Below are positions 7,707 through 16,127 of a stretch of 26,287 nt of DNA, in pieces (position 1 is the stretch's first letter; each line of letters starts with the position of its first letter). Source of the DNA: JBLHOS01 sp047623825. GTDB taxonomy: Bacteria; Pseudomonadota; Alphaproteobacteria; Rhodobacterales; Rhodobacteraceae. The notes beneath the pieces are model-generated. The model saw nothing but the letters and a program-made list of their open reading frames with translations, had not been told where the DNA came from and ran no database searches. A program made the translations under genes and the position numbers. Location of the stretch: NCBI GenBank assembly GCA_047623825.1, contig JBLHOS010000039.1, positions 1 to 26,287 of the forward strand. The letters run 5' to 3'.

Positions 7707-8576
7707 ATGATCGGTGTGATCGGCATCGTGGTGATTTTTGTGATGGTCTTCGGCGGCTATTTAGCGGCCGGCGGCAAGCTGGACATCATCATGAAAACAT
7801 TGCCCTACGAGTTCGCCATGATCGGTGGGGCCGCCGTCGGCGCCTTTGCTCTTTCCAACGATGTCAATGGCGTGAAGCAAACCGTGAAAGACATCGGCAA
7901 GGTCTTCAAGGGGCCGAAATGGCGGGCGAACGATTACCAAGATTTGCTTTGCCTGTTGTTTGAACTGATCCGGTTGGGCCGTCAAAACGCCGTGGCCTTA
8001 GAGGAGCATACCGAAAACCCCAAAGACAGCGCCATCTTCCAGACCTATCCGCGCATCCTTGACGATCATGAAGCAGTCGAACTTATTTGCGATACGCTCC
8101 GCTCAGCCTCAATGAATTACGATGATCCGCATCAGGTCGAAGATGTGCTCGAAAAACGGATGGATGCGCACCTGCACCACGCACTGCACTCATCGCACGC
8201 TCTGCAAACTGTCGCCGATGGGTTGCCCGCACTCGGCATCGTCGCTGCCGTATTGGGCGTGATCAAGACCATGGGATCGATTGACCAACCGCCAGAGATT
8301 TTGGGTAAGCTGATCGGTGGTGCACTCGTCGGGACATTTCTGGGCGTGTTCTTGGCTTATGGACTGGTTGGCCCTTTCGCCACAAAAGTCCAATCCGTAG
8401 TGCAAGAGGATCAGCATTTTTATGGGCTTATCCGCGAGGTCCTGGTTGCCAATCTGCACAACCATGCCGCGAACATTTGCATTGAAGTTGGCCGACAAAA
8501 TACTCCAAGCCATCATCGACCCACGTTCAGTGACCTGGAGGCAGCCTTGAAGGGCCTCAAACAGGCAGCCGCATGA
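7707..8576 (+). CDS. motA: Flagellar motor stator protein MotA
   Basis: MotA forms, with MotB, the proton-conducting stator unit. The 289-residue protein has four membrane segments: residues 1-20, about 33-50, about 170-188 and about 202-222. The conserved prolines are present in GLPALGIV (P174) and VGPFA (P223). Rotor-contact charges corresponding to R90 and E98 of E. coli appear as R92 and E100 in LGRQNAVALEEH. A strong ribosome site, AAGGAG, precedes the ATG. The stop overlaps the next gene's start (ATGA). motB is not adjacent; in related bacteria it commonly sits near flgE, which would be left of this window. Confidence 0.97.
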   Translation: MIGVIGIVVIFVMVFGGYLAAGGKLDIIMKTLPYEFAMIGGAAVGAFALSNDVNGVKQTVKDIGKVFKGPKWRANDYQDLLCLLFELIRLGRQNAVALEEHTENPKDSAIFQTYPRILDDHEAVELICDTLRSASMNYDDPHQVEDVLEKRMDAHLHHALHSSHALQTVADGLPALGIVAAVLGVIKTMGSIDQPPEILGKLIGGALVGTFLGVFLAYGLVGPFATKVQSVVQEDQHFYGLIREVLVANLHNHAANICIEVGRQNTPSHHRPTFSDLEAALKGLKQAAA

Positions 8577-10549
8577 GACGCCAACTCATAACACTTCTCA
8601 TCCCGATCCTTTGGACAGGCACAGTCATAGCTGAACCCATTACCGTTCGATCTGGAGAGCATGAGTCGTTTTCAAGGTTGGTGATACAGACCAATGTTGA
8701 CCGAAATTGGAGCGTCGAGACCGATAGTAACCAAAGTCGTATTATATTTGAACCCGCCTTACCTGAGCTTGATCTGGGCAGTATATTCGACCGCATTCCG
8801 CGATCGCGCATCGCGGAGGTGACTTACCAAGATGGCCTCATTCTCATGCTAAATTGTGCCTGCGACATAGACGTATCACGTCACGATGGGCGCTACTTGG
8901 TGATCGATGTTCGCGACGCAACGGCGACCGCAACAGCACGACCACAGCAAATTTTTACACCGACCAATGGCATTGTCCCACTGGGTCTTTTTGACTTGGC
9001 GGAACTATTGATCGAACCGTCCGCGTCGGAACCGCATATGGCCCAAAATACGATCAGTCAGGATCCGTCATTGCAAGCAGCTATGGGCTTGATGGCTGAA
9101 CAGCTGTCCCGCGCAACAGCGGCGGGTCTGTTGGATACACAACCGCAGATGCTTTTGCGCCAAAACAGCGGAACTGAAGCTGAGCCCCCCAGTGTCACAG
9201 TCGACCCGATGCCACAGTCTGCCCCACTTCAGATCAACACTGCCTATGACCAACTCCGCTCAGGACAATCCGAACAAAGCGAAACCCAAGCTTTGTCCTG
9301 TCGATCGTTGCAGACCGAAAACATATCAGATTGGACTGGGAGGGGAAGTTTTGATGCGCGCTTGGGCAGCCTTCGCATCGCAGTTTTCGACCCGCTTGAC
9401 CGGGTCAACAATGCTGTCGCGATTGAACTTTCGGAGTTCTACCTGTCATACGGATTTGGAGCCGAGGCGCGTTATTGGCTGATGTCAGTCATGAATCCAC
9501 CGCCTTTTCAAACGGCTCTCGCAGATTTTCTGTCCGGACAATCTGACGTTGACTGGCCCGCCCCGGATCTCTGTCATGACACCCTCAGACTTTGGCTCTA
9601 CCTAGATGGTCAAACAGATCTTGCGCATGAGCCCGACGCCGCCGCGCAGGTAGAACAACAATTCGCCCGTCTTCCTCACCACTTGAAAGATCTTGTTGGC
9701 CCACAACTTGCGAGGCAGTTGCATGCCGACGGACAAGACGCGGTTGCAGCTGAAATCGTTGATAGTCTGGCGCGTAGCGGGCGCTTGGACGAAACAAACC
9801 TAGCTATATTGCAGCAGGAGACCGAGACAAGTTTTCGAACTGTCGACCCCGACGAAGAAATTGTCGTTCTTCGTGCAGCGTTGTCCGGAACATCCAACCG
9901 CCGGATCGAAAATATGACTGCGCTTCTGCGTCTCGAGATAGGCGGTGGCAGCGGCGTGTCATCCGACGACATCATTTTGGCGGATGCGTTAATTCGCGAG
10001 TTTGATCCAGAGCCTATTTTGGGCGGATTGGTTCATCAAACGCTACTGGCACATGCCGCCTATGGTGATATCGCACAGAGTATCGAATATTTGCGGCGCG
10101 TTTCAGAGCGTGACGTAATCCTAGGGCAAACTGTCTTGATGTCTGTTCTCGGAAGCCTGGAGAGGCTGGAAAAAGACGCCGCCCGTCTTGCCTTGTCGCT
10201 CGCATTTTCTGTGCCCGGAAATCAAACAACCGAAGACCCGTATCCAACATTAGATTCAATAATCGTAGGTCGTGGCCAAGATGCAGACCCGGCTCAACTA
10301 GGCATGGCTCAGTCGACTGCTTTAGAGACGGCCCAAACGTGGCTCAACCGCGACTTTGAGCGCCTCTCCGAACAGTCGGACAATCCGATTTCGCCAATTG
10401 CGGCTCGTTATTTGTCGGACCAACTAGATCCATCCATGCAGAACTCGACTGAGGCCAACGACCTTGGTCAGCAAGTCGACGACAGCCGAGAGTGGATCGC
10501 GTTGCTGCGAGAACTCTTGGTTCCACCCAGAGATATTTCTGGCGGCTAA
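8573..10549 (+). CDS. Unrecognised secreted 658-residue protein of the flagellar operon
   Basis: I do not recognise a named family. The protein has a Sec signal peptide at residues 1-20 (RRQLITLLIPILWTGTVIA, then EPITV). A beta-rich region at about residues 21-113 (FSRLVIQTNVDRNWSVETD; IAEVTYQDGLILMLNC; GRYLVIDVRDA) is reminiscent of an AMIN-like domain. A low-complexity linker to about residue 245 follows, then a long all-helical part suggestive of tetratricopeptide-like repeats. There is a Cys pair (NCACD) in the beta domain. Translational coupling to motA through ATGA and the position before the transglycosylase point to a periplasmic role in motor or ring assembly. This could be a MotF- or FlgT-like accessory in function, but I see no sequence proof. 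Confidence 0.8.
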   Translation: MRRQLITLLIPILWTGTVIAEPITVRSGEHESFSRLVIQTNVDRNWSVETDSNQSRIIFEPALPELDLGSIFDRIPRSRIAEVTYQDGLILMLNCACDIDVSRHDGRYLVIDVRDATATATARPQQIFTPTNGIVPLGLFDLAELLIEPSASEPHMAQNTISQDPSLQAAMGLMAEQLSRATAAGLLDTQPQMLLRQNSGTEAEPPSVTVDPMPQSAPLQINTAYDQLRSGQSEQSETQALSCRSLQTENISDWTGRGSFDARLGSLRIAVFDPLDRVNNAVAIELSEFYLSYGFGAEARYWLMSVMNPPPFQTALADFLSGQSDVDWPAPDLCHDTLRLWLYLDGQTDLAHEPDAAAQVEQQFARLPHHLKDLVGPQLARQLHADGQDAVAAEIVDSLARSGRLDETNLAILQQETETSFRTVDPDEEIVVLRAALSGTSNRRIENMTALLRLEIGGGSGVSSDDIILADALIREFDPEPILGGLVHQTLLAHAAYGDIAQSIEYLRRVSERDVILGQTVLMSVLGSLERLEKDAARLALSLAFSVPGNQTTEDPYPTLDSIIVGRGQDADPAQLGMAQSTALETAQTWLNRDFERLSEQSDNPISPIAARYLSDQLDPSMQNSTEANDLGQQVDDSREWIALLRELLVPPRDISGG

Positions 10550-10558
10550 CTGATCGGT

Positions 10559-10582
10559 AAGACATTCAAACTAGTGTCTTTT
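10559..10582 (+). terminator. Weak hairpin with T tail after the 658-residue gene
   Basis: AAGACA (10559-10564) and TGTCTT (10575-10580) form a 6-bp AT-rich stem with a 10-base loop, ending in TTTT. It lies 9 bases after a stop codon and 36 bases before the next start. The stem is weak, so it may only attenuate or be chance. Confidence 0.25.
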
Positions 10583-10615
10583 CAGCAACCTCTCGCAAGA
10601 AATGCAGGGATCTAG

Positions 10616-11338
10616 ATGCCATCAAGACAATCCTCAATTTATAGAGTCGCGCTATTGCGAGCCACTGCAGTATTTTTGGCGTTCTGGATGCAGGGCGCCG
10701 CGACCAAAGCCAGTGTCGAAGCGTCCGATCTGGCTACGGTTTGCGACAGGGAGGCCATTGCCGCTGCCCACACTGCTGGCATCCCTCCAGACCTGATGCG
10801 GGCCCTTACCAGAACAGAGACGGGTCGATCCGCCGGTGGCCAATCGCAGCCATGGCCTTGGACCGTTAATATGGAAGGTACGGGCGTTTGGTTCGATACT
10901 CGCCAAGAAGCCGAAGCCTACATCGCTCAACATCAAGAGCGGGGCGCTCGTAGTTTCGACATTGGATGTTTCCAAATAAACCATCGGTGGCACGGCGATC
11001 AATTCACATCAGTAGAGCAGATGTTCGATCCGCAGGAAAACGCCCGTTATGCTGCACGCTTCATTCGGGAGCTCTATACAGAATTTGGATCGTGGGAGGC
11101 CGCAGTCGGCGCTTTCCACTCACGAACACCGGAGAATGCATCACGCTATCTGGCCTCATTTCGCAGACATCGAGAGCGGTTGGGTTCTTATCAAGGAGCC
11201 GCCGCAAACGAGACGCCGACAATAGTCCAGCCTATCTCTGGGGCACTGTTTGCAGATGAAGTTTCTGCGGCACGAACGCCCGGATCTTTGGTCCCGCGCA
11301 CGAACTCCGGCGCGCGCGCTTTGATCGTGCGCAACTAA
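10616..11338 (+). CDS. SltF-like flagellar lytic transglycosylase
   Basis: This enzyme is predicted to cleave peptidoglycan glycan strands in the periplasm so that the rod can pass. The N-terminal hydrophobic segment at about residues 9-30 acts as a signal sequence. The SLT domain has the catalytic glutamate E68 in LTRTETGR and the conserved GCFQINHRWHG at 117-127, then FDPQENARYAARFIRELY and WEAAVGAFHSR. The length of 240 residues fits SltF of Rhodobacter, which supplies the muramidase activity missing from the short FlgJ. That is also the case here, since FlgJ at 25388-25675 has no hydrolase domain. A ribosome site, AGGGA, is six bases before the ATG, and the stop overlaps the flhA start by one base (TAATG). 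Confidence 0.88.
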   Translation: MPSRQSSIYRVALLRATAVFLAFWMQGAATKASVEASDLATVCDREAIAAAHTAGIPPDLMRALTRTETGRSAGGQSQPWPWTVNMEGTGVWFDTRQEAEAYIAQHQERGARSFDIGCFQINHRWHGDQFTSVEQMFDPQENARYAARFIRELYTEFGSWEAAVGAFHSRTPENASRYLASFRRHRERLGSYQGAAANETPTIVQPISGALFADEVSAARTPGSLVPRTNSGARALIVRN

Positions 11339-13416
11339 TGGGGTTCGTACGGTCCCTTTTCCAACCGACGATCCTCTTCGCGTTGGCATTGATGGCAGTC
11401 ATCATCATGATGATCTTACCCGTCCCAAGCTGGGTGCTAGACATCGGACTGGCAGGGTCTTTCGGGCTGGCGATCCTGATTTTTTGCGTAACACTTTTTA
11501 TCGAGCGCCCTCTGGATTTCTCGTCGTTCCCGACGGTACTTCTTGCCTCCTTGATGCTCCGACTTTCACTAAACGTCTCATCAACCAAGCTCATCATCGG
11601 CCAAGGTCACACTGGGACATCAGCAGCCGGCGGCGTGATTGAAGGCTTCGCGATGTTTGTCATGGGGGGCAGCGTCGTCATGGGCCTAGTTGTCTTTGGC
11701 GTTCTGTTGATCGTTAATTTCATTGTCATCAACAAAGGTGCCGCCCGCATGGCCGAAGTCGGCGCACGGTTTGCGTTGGATGCCATGCCCGGCAAACAGC
11801 TGGCGATCGATAGTGATATGTCAGCCGGCGCCATCGACCATGCCGAAGCCAAACTCAGACGTGAGACTGAACAAGCAGAAACCACCTTCTTCGGTTCATT
11901 GGATGGTGCCTCAAAATTCGTGAAAGGAGACGCGATTGCTGGTCTACTAATCACCCTTTTGAACTTGGTTATGGGGTTGATAATCGGAACAGTGATGCAA
12001 GGAATGCCTCTCGGGCAAGCCTTTGAAACCTACGCAATTCTGACAGTCGGTGACGGGCTTGTTTCACAAATCCCTGCTGTCATCATCGCTATTGCATCGG
12101 CTTTACTGCTGGCACGCGGCGGGGCAACTGGGGCGTCAGACTCTGCGCTGACAGCCCAGTTGGGGCGGCATCCGGCAGCCCTTGGAACAGTGGCTCTCTT
12201 GATGGCGATCTTTGCTATCGTTCCCGGCCTTCCGTTCATACCCTTCGTTCTCGGTGCGATAGTTTTGGGCGGTGCTGCCTATCTCAGACACCGCACCATC
12301 ACGGCGATCCCCGATAGTGACCCGCAGACCGATGCACCGGCTGCTGCACCACGTGATTTAATTGGGGACATCCTAGATCTCGATGAAATTCATCTGGAGT
12401 TTTCACCGACGCTGGTCGATTTGGCATTAGACCCCGCAACCGGGCTTGACGCGCGGATCCGAAATATGCGCGACCACATCGCCAAGAATTTTGGCCTAAT
12501 CTTGCCTGAAATCCGGCTGACTGATCGGGCAGACCTGCCGGACGGGGCGTATGTGATCAACATCCATGGGGTGGAGCATGCGCGCGACACACTGATGATC
12601 CACAAGATCCTGATGCTGACCCCGAATGGCGCGGAGGGGCTGCCGCCTGGAATAGATGTCGAGGAGCCTGTCTATAAGGCGCCCGCCCGCTGGATTAGTG
12701 CTGATGCCCGGGAACGCGCCGCTCTTTTGGGCCTGACGACCGTTATGCCATCTGAAGTTCTAGCGACACATCTTTTAGAAGTTCTCAAGCAAAATTTGCC
12801 GCGGCTTTTGACGTTCAAGACGTTGCAGCGCCAACTTGATGCGTTTGTCACCCTAAGCGATGCGGACCGATCCGAGCAAAACCGGCGTCTCCTAAATGAG
12901 TTGGTGCCTGATAAAGTTCCGCTCGACTATCTCCATGTCGTCTTGCGCTTACTACTCGCAGAGCAGATCTCAATCCGTAACTTACCCCTAATTTTGGAGG
13001 CCATTGCTGAGCGGAAGGCCTCCAGCAATCACCCCGATGTCATTTGTGAACATGTTCGACAGCGTTTGGGCTTTCAGCTAATTGCCAATCTCAAGCGCGC
13101 AGATGGAACTTTGCCGTTGATCCAGCTTGCCTCCAGTTGGGAAGACCTTTTTCAGAAATATCAAATGACATCTGACACTGGGCTTCCGGAAATTGGCTTA
13201 CCGCCTGAGGATTTCAATCGCCTAGCTAGGAACGTTGCCGAGAAAGTCTCTGCTGCGAATGAAGCTGGCACATATCCAGCGATCGTGACTTCGGCACTTC
13301 GTAGGCGCTATGTCCAGACCGTCCTCTCAGCACGAGGAATTTCAAACCCGGTCCTATCGTTTGAGGAAATTGGAACAGAGGCCAAGCCATCCCTTGTCGG
13401 GCTCGCAGCGGCATGA
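11338..13416 (+). CDS. flhA: Flagellar export gate protein FlhA
   Basis: FlhA is the large export-gate protein: its membrane part couples proton flow to secretion and its cytosolic ring receives chaperone-substrate complexes. The 692-residue protein has about eight membrane segments in the first 325 residues. The conserved FHIPEP-family stretch is present (FSSFPTVLLASLMLRLSLNV; VINKGAARMAEVGARFALDA; MPGKQLAIDSDM). The cytosolic domain follows, with DRADLPDGAYVINIHG and LVPDKVPLDYLHVVLRLLL. The length is normal. It overlaps the transglycosylase by one base and fliR by ATGA, so the secretion gate genes flhA-fliR-flhB are translated as a coupled block. Confidence 0.98.
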   Translation: MGFVRSLFQPTILFALALMAVIIMMILPVPSWVLDIGLAGSFGLAILIFCVTLFIERPLDFSSFPTVLLASLMLRLSLNVSSTKLIIGQGHTGTSAAGGVIEGFAMFVMGGSVVMGLVVFGVLLIVNFIVINKGAARMAEVGARFALDAMPGKQLAIDSDMSAGAIDHAEAKLRRETEQAETTFFGSLDGASKFVKGDAIAGLLITLLNLVMGLIIGTVMQGMPLGQAFETYAILTVGDGLVSQIPAVIIAIASALLLARGGATGASDSALTAQLGRHPAALGTVALLMAIFAIVPGLPFIPFVLGAIVLGGAAYLRHRTITAIPDSDPQTDAPAAAPRDLIGDILDLDEIHLEFSPTLVDLALDPATGLDARIRNMRDHIAKNFGLILPEIRLTDRADLPDGAYVINIHGVEHARDTLMIHKILMLTPNGAEGLPPGIDVEEPVYKAPARWISADARERAALLGLTTVMPSEVLATHLLEVLKQNLPRLLTFKTLQRQLDAFVTLSDADRSEQNRRLLNELVPDKVPLDYLHVVLRLLLAEQISIRNLPLILEAIAERKASSNHPDVICEHVRQRLGFQLIANLKRADGTLPLIQLASSWEDLFQKYQMTSDTGLPEIGLPPEDFNRLARNVAEKVSAANEAGTYPAIVTSALRRRYVQTVLSARGISNPVLSFEEIGTEAKPSLVGLAAA

Positions 13417-14189
13417 GCATCGATTTATCGGCCATCGTGGAAATATTTCAGACCAGCTTTGCCGTCGCGTTTGGAGTATTCCTAAGGGTTGGTGGTGCGT
13501 TTCTGGTTCTGCCCGCGTTTGGTGAGACATTTGTTCCAGCCCGCGTTCGCTTGGCAGCCGCGTTTGCAATAACGGCGATCTTGGTCCCGGCCCTCGGCGC
13601 ATCCATTCTTGGGCAAACTGACGCCGCGCCGATTGGGGCCAGTCACTTTTTTTCTGAGGCGCTATCAGGTCTTTTGGTCGGTCTGGGACTTCGATTTGTG
13701 GTTCATGCTCTCCAAATTGCCGGAAGCATCGCCGCGCAGTCGACATCCCTCTCGCAAATTTTGGGCGGCGCATCGGTCGACCCACAACCCGCTATGGGCA
13801 ACTTGATGATGATCAGCGGTTTGACATTGGCTGTCCTCAGTGGACTACATATTCATCTGATCCACGCGTTCCTACGCTCATACGAGATCCTGCCATTTGG
13901 CAGATTGGCAACACCCGGTTCCGTCGGGCTTTGGGGGGTCGGACGGATCGCGGCTGCCTTCAGTTTAGCCTTCTCGCTCGCAGCACCCTTCCTGATTGCG
14001 TCGCTACTTTATAATGTCGCACTGGGCGTCATCAACAAAGCCATGCCGCAATTGATGGTCGCTTTCGTGGGCGCACCTGCAATCACTTTGGGCGGTCTGG
14101 TCCTGTTGCTAATCACCATGCCATTTCTGTTGCCCGTTTGGTTCACCTCATGGATCGCAGCTTTGGGTCAACCCCTTGGGTTGCCCTGA
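13413..14189 (+). CDS. fliR: Flagellar export gate protein FliR
   Basis: FliR completes the FliP-FliQ-FliR channel. The 258-residue protein has about six membrane segments. It has the family-typical amino half (FAVAFGVFLRVGGAFLVLPA; VPARVRLAAAFAITAILVPA), GLLVGLGLRFVVHALQIAGS, and the conserved LYNVALGVINKAMPQLMVAF near the end. Its start overlaps flhA by ATGA and its stop overlaps flhB by one base. This flhA-fliR-flhB order is common in Rhodobacteraceae, and fliP and fliQ lie in two other operons of this same window. Confidence 0.96.
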   Translation: MSIDLSAIVEIFQTSFAVAFGVFLRVGGAFLVLPAFGETFVPARVRLAAAFAITAILVPALGASILGQTDAAPIGASHFFSEALSGLLVGLGLRFVVHALQIAGSIAAQSTSLSQILGGASVDPQPAMGNLMMISGLTLAVLSGLHIHLIHAFLRSYEILPFGRLATPGSVGLWGVGRIAAAFSLAFSLAAPFLIASLLYNVALGVINKAMPQLMVAFVGAPAITLGGLVLLLITMPFLLPVWFTSWIAALGQPLGLP

Positions 14190-15271
14190 TGAGCGGAAGC
14201 GACGATGAGGAAAAGACCCACGATCCGACGCCACAAAAGCTGGAGGATGCCCGCAAGCGTGGAGAGATTGTCCGTTCTGCTGATCTCAATACTGCGATCG
14301 CGTTTGGTGGCCTGTTGTTAAGCTTTTCGATGTTTGGTGGAGAGGCCGGGCGCGACATTGGGCAACTCTCGCAAATATTGTTGGAACAAGCTGATCATCT
14401 TGGAGAAGCGATCCTTTCTCCTGGCGGACTTAGCCTAGCCGGCGGACTAATTGCGCGCGTGTTACTGGATCTCGCCATCATCATCGGCGTTCCAGCAGGC
14501 CTATTGATCCTGTCACTATTTGCCCAACGTGCTTGGATTTTTGCGCCAGAAAAATTGGCCCCAAAGTTATCGCGGATCTCACCAATATCAAATGCTGGCA
14601 ATAAATTTGGATCGGACGGTCTGTTTGAGTTTGCTAAATCGACCGTCAAACTTGTGTTCATTTCAATCATCCTTGGCTTTTTCCTATGGGTCAAATCAGA
14701 GGAAATTCTAACCTCACTTTATGCCTCGGACGGGCAGGTTCTGGCGGCTCTTGGCAAATTGAGCACGCAGTTCCTTGCAATCGTGTTTGTGCTGTCCCTG
14801 TCTGTCGGCGCAATTGATTACCTCTGGCAAAGTTTCACCCACCAGCGAAAAAACCGGATGAGCCGGCAAGATCTGGTTGACGAGAACAAACAAAGCGAGG
14901 GCGATCCACATATGAAGCAACAGCGCAGAAGGCGCGGCTTTGAAATCGCAATGAACCAAATGCTCGCTGATGTGCCCACGGCCGATGTCATCGTCGTAAA
15001 TCCTACCCACTACGCCGTAGCCCTGAAGTGGGAGCGCGGAACAGGCCAAGTTCCGGTTTGTGTCGCCAAAGGTGTGGATGAGATTGCGCGCAGGATCCGT
15101 GAAATTGCGGCGGAAAATGGCGTCCCGATCTTTCATGATCCGCCGACTGCGCGGGCGCTTCACGGCTTGATCGAGGTTGGTGACCAAATCCAGTCGGATC
15201 ACTACCGCGCGGTGGCAGCGGCAATAAGGTTTGCTGACCTCATCCGCAAGAAAGCTCAGCCAATTCGATGA
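14189..15271 (+). CDS. flhB: Flagellar export switch protein FlhB
   Basis: FlhB controls the export switch from rod/hook to filament substrates. The start chosen is the ATG at 14189, which overlaps the fliR stop and gives the family beginning MSGSDDEEKTHDPTPQKLED then ARKRGEI. An upstream in-frame ATG at 14138 lies inside fliR and adds 17 unlike residues. Four membrane segments follow. The cytoplasmic domain has the autocleavage motif NPTH at residues 271-274, followed by YAVALKW, and later GVPIFHDPPTARALH. The length of 360 residues is normal. The last codons overlap the next gene (ATGA). Confidence 0.97.
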   Translation: MSGSDDEEKTHDPTPQKLEDARKRGEIVRSADLNTAIAFGGLLLSFSMFGGEAGRDIGQLSQILLEQADHLGEAILSPGGLSLAGGLIARVLLDLAIIIGVPAGLLILSLFAQRAWIFAPEKLAPKLSRISPISNAGNKFGSDGLFEFAKSTVKLVFISIILGFFLWVKSEEILTSLYASDGQVLAALGKLSTQFLAIVFVLSLSVGAIDYLWQSFTHQRKNRMSRQDLVDENKQSEGDPHMKQQRRRRGFEIAMNQMLADVPTADVIVVNPTHYAVALKWERGTGQVPVCVAKGVDEIARRIREIAAENGVPIFHDPPTARALHGLIEVGDQIQSDHYRAVAAAIRFADLIRKKAQPIR

Positions 15272-15606
15272 CCGGCCAAAAACATGTTGAACTGCGCGCG
15301 TTGTTGGATGTGGCAACCCTGATCGCCAACAGGGCCATTGCAGATTTGGCAGAGGCCCAATCCGTGCACGCCGACATCGAGAATCGCCTTGGTGCCTTGG
15401 CACAATCAATCACTAATCAACCGCTAGTTGGATTTGACGATGCCGTTGTGCACACAAGGTGGCTATCTGTCTGCCAAGACAAACGGGCGCAGTTATTGGA
15501 GGATCTCTCAGATGCGCACAGCGTTCGCAAGCCGCTTTTAGCGATCGCACGCAAGGCGGAGGGCAAGCGCCAAGCCTTACAGGAATTGTTCGATCAAGTG
15601 TCCTGA
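15268..15606 (+). CDS. Small helical protein, FliJ-like candidate
   Basis: The 112-residue protein is almost wholly helical and charged, with no membrane segment (RALLDVATLIANRAIADLAE; then a helix RKPLLAIARKAEGKRQALQE). It is coupled to flhB by ATGA and is the last gene of the rightward operon. Its coiled-coil character and place beside export genes suggest a FliJ-type export chaperone. FliJ is usually about 145 residues and lies next to fliI, whereas here fliI is about 4.7 kb away with no fliJ beside it. The identification is inference from shape and position only. The 3' end overlaps the facing gene by 13 bases. Confidence 0.6.
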   Translation: MTGQKHVELRALLDVATLIANRAIADLAEAQSVHADIENRLGALAQSITNQPLVGFDDAVVHTRWLSVCQDKRAQLLEDLSDAHSVRKPLLAIARKAEGKRQALQELFDQVS

Positions 15607-16118
15607 CGGACGATATCAACGATTAAGACATCAGAGACATCCTGCCCCAAAATGCCGACTGCAGCCTCTTTTAACCCAATCCTGAGGGGGGCCATTGCCA
15701 ATGAAGATGTAAAGCTTCCGTCAAATCCACCCGAGTTTGCGTGGGCGAAAAGGACCCTAAGGAAGGCATCGCGCAGGCGAGGTTCACGTTCAAATACAAT
15801 CGTGTTTTGCCCTGCCGGCACTTCAACCGTCAGGGACAAAACAACCAGAGAACGAACTGTGCCATGCCTGATCACCGGTACAATGAACTGATTATTCAGA
15901 CGAACATATTCGACAGACCCATTTGCCAATCCGCCATCGCCTTGGGATCCATCATTGCCTTGGGTTGACGCTTCTTCATCGGATGCATCGCTACCGTTAC
16001 CATCTTCCGGCTCGGCGCTGTTTTGCACGCCCTCGGATGACTTAAAAAACCCCCCGATGGAAACGCCTGCGCCAAGGCCGATCAGCATCAAGATGATTGG
16101 AGCGATCAAACGCAGCAT
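15594..16118 (-). CDS. FliL family protein (copy 2), end of the rod operon
   Basis: This 174-residue protein has one N-terminal membrane segment (IAPIILMLIGLGAGVSIGGF), then an acidic, Gly/Ser/Asp-rich linker at about residues 28-66. A C-terminal FliL-type domain follows (VVLSLTVEVPAGQNTIVFER; LRDAFLRVLFAHANSGGFDG; closing VSDVLIVDIVRQDT). It lies nine bases after flgH, with a strong ribosome site (GGAGG) spanning the gap. A FliL gene after flgH is a common alphaproteobacterial arrangement. What is less ordinary is the other clear fliL at 6056-6547; the two differ greatly in linker and domain sequence, so they are not a recent duplication. Confidence 0.85.
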   Translation of the reverse strand: MLRLIAPIILMLIGLGAGVSIGGFFKSSEGVQNSAEPEDGNGSDASDEEASTQGNDGSQGDGGLANGSVEYVRLNNQFIVPVIRHGTVRSLVVLSLTVEVPAGQNTIVFEREPRLRDAFLRVLFAHANSGGFDGSFTSSLAMAPLRIGLKEAAVGILGQDVSDVLIVDIVRQDT

Positions 16119-16127
16119 GGCCGCCTC

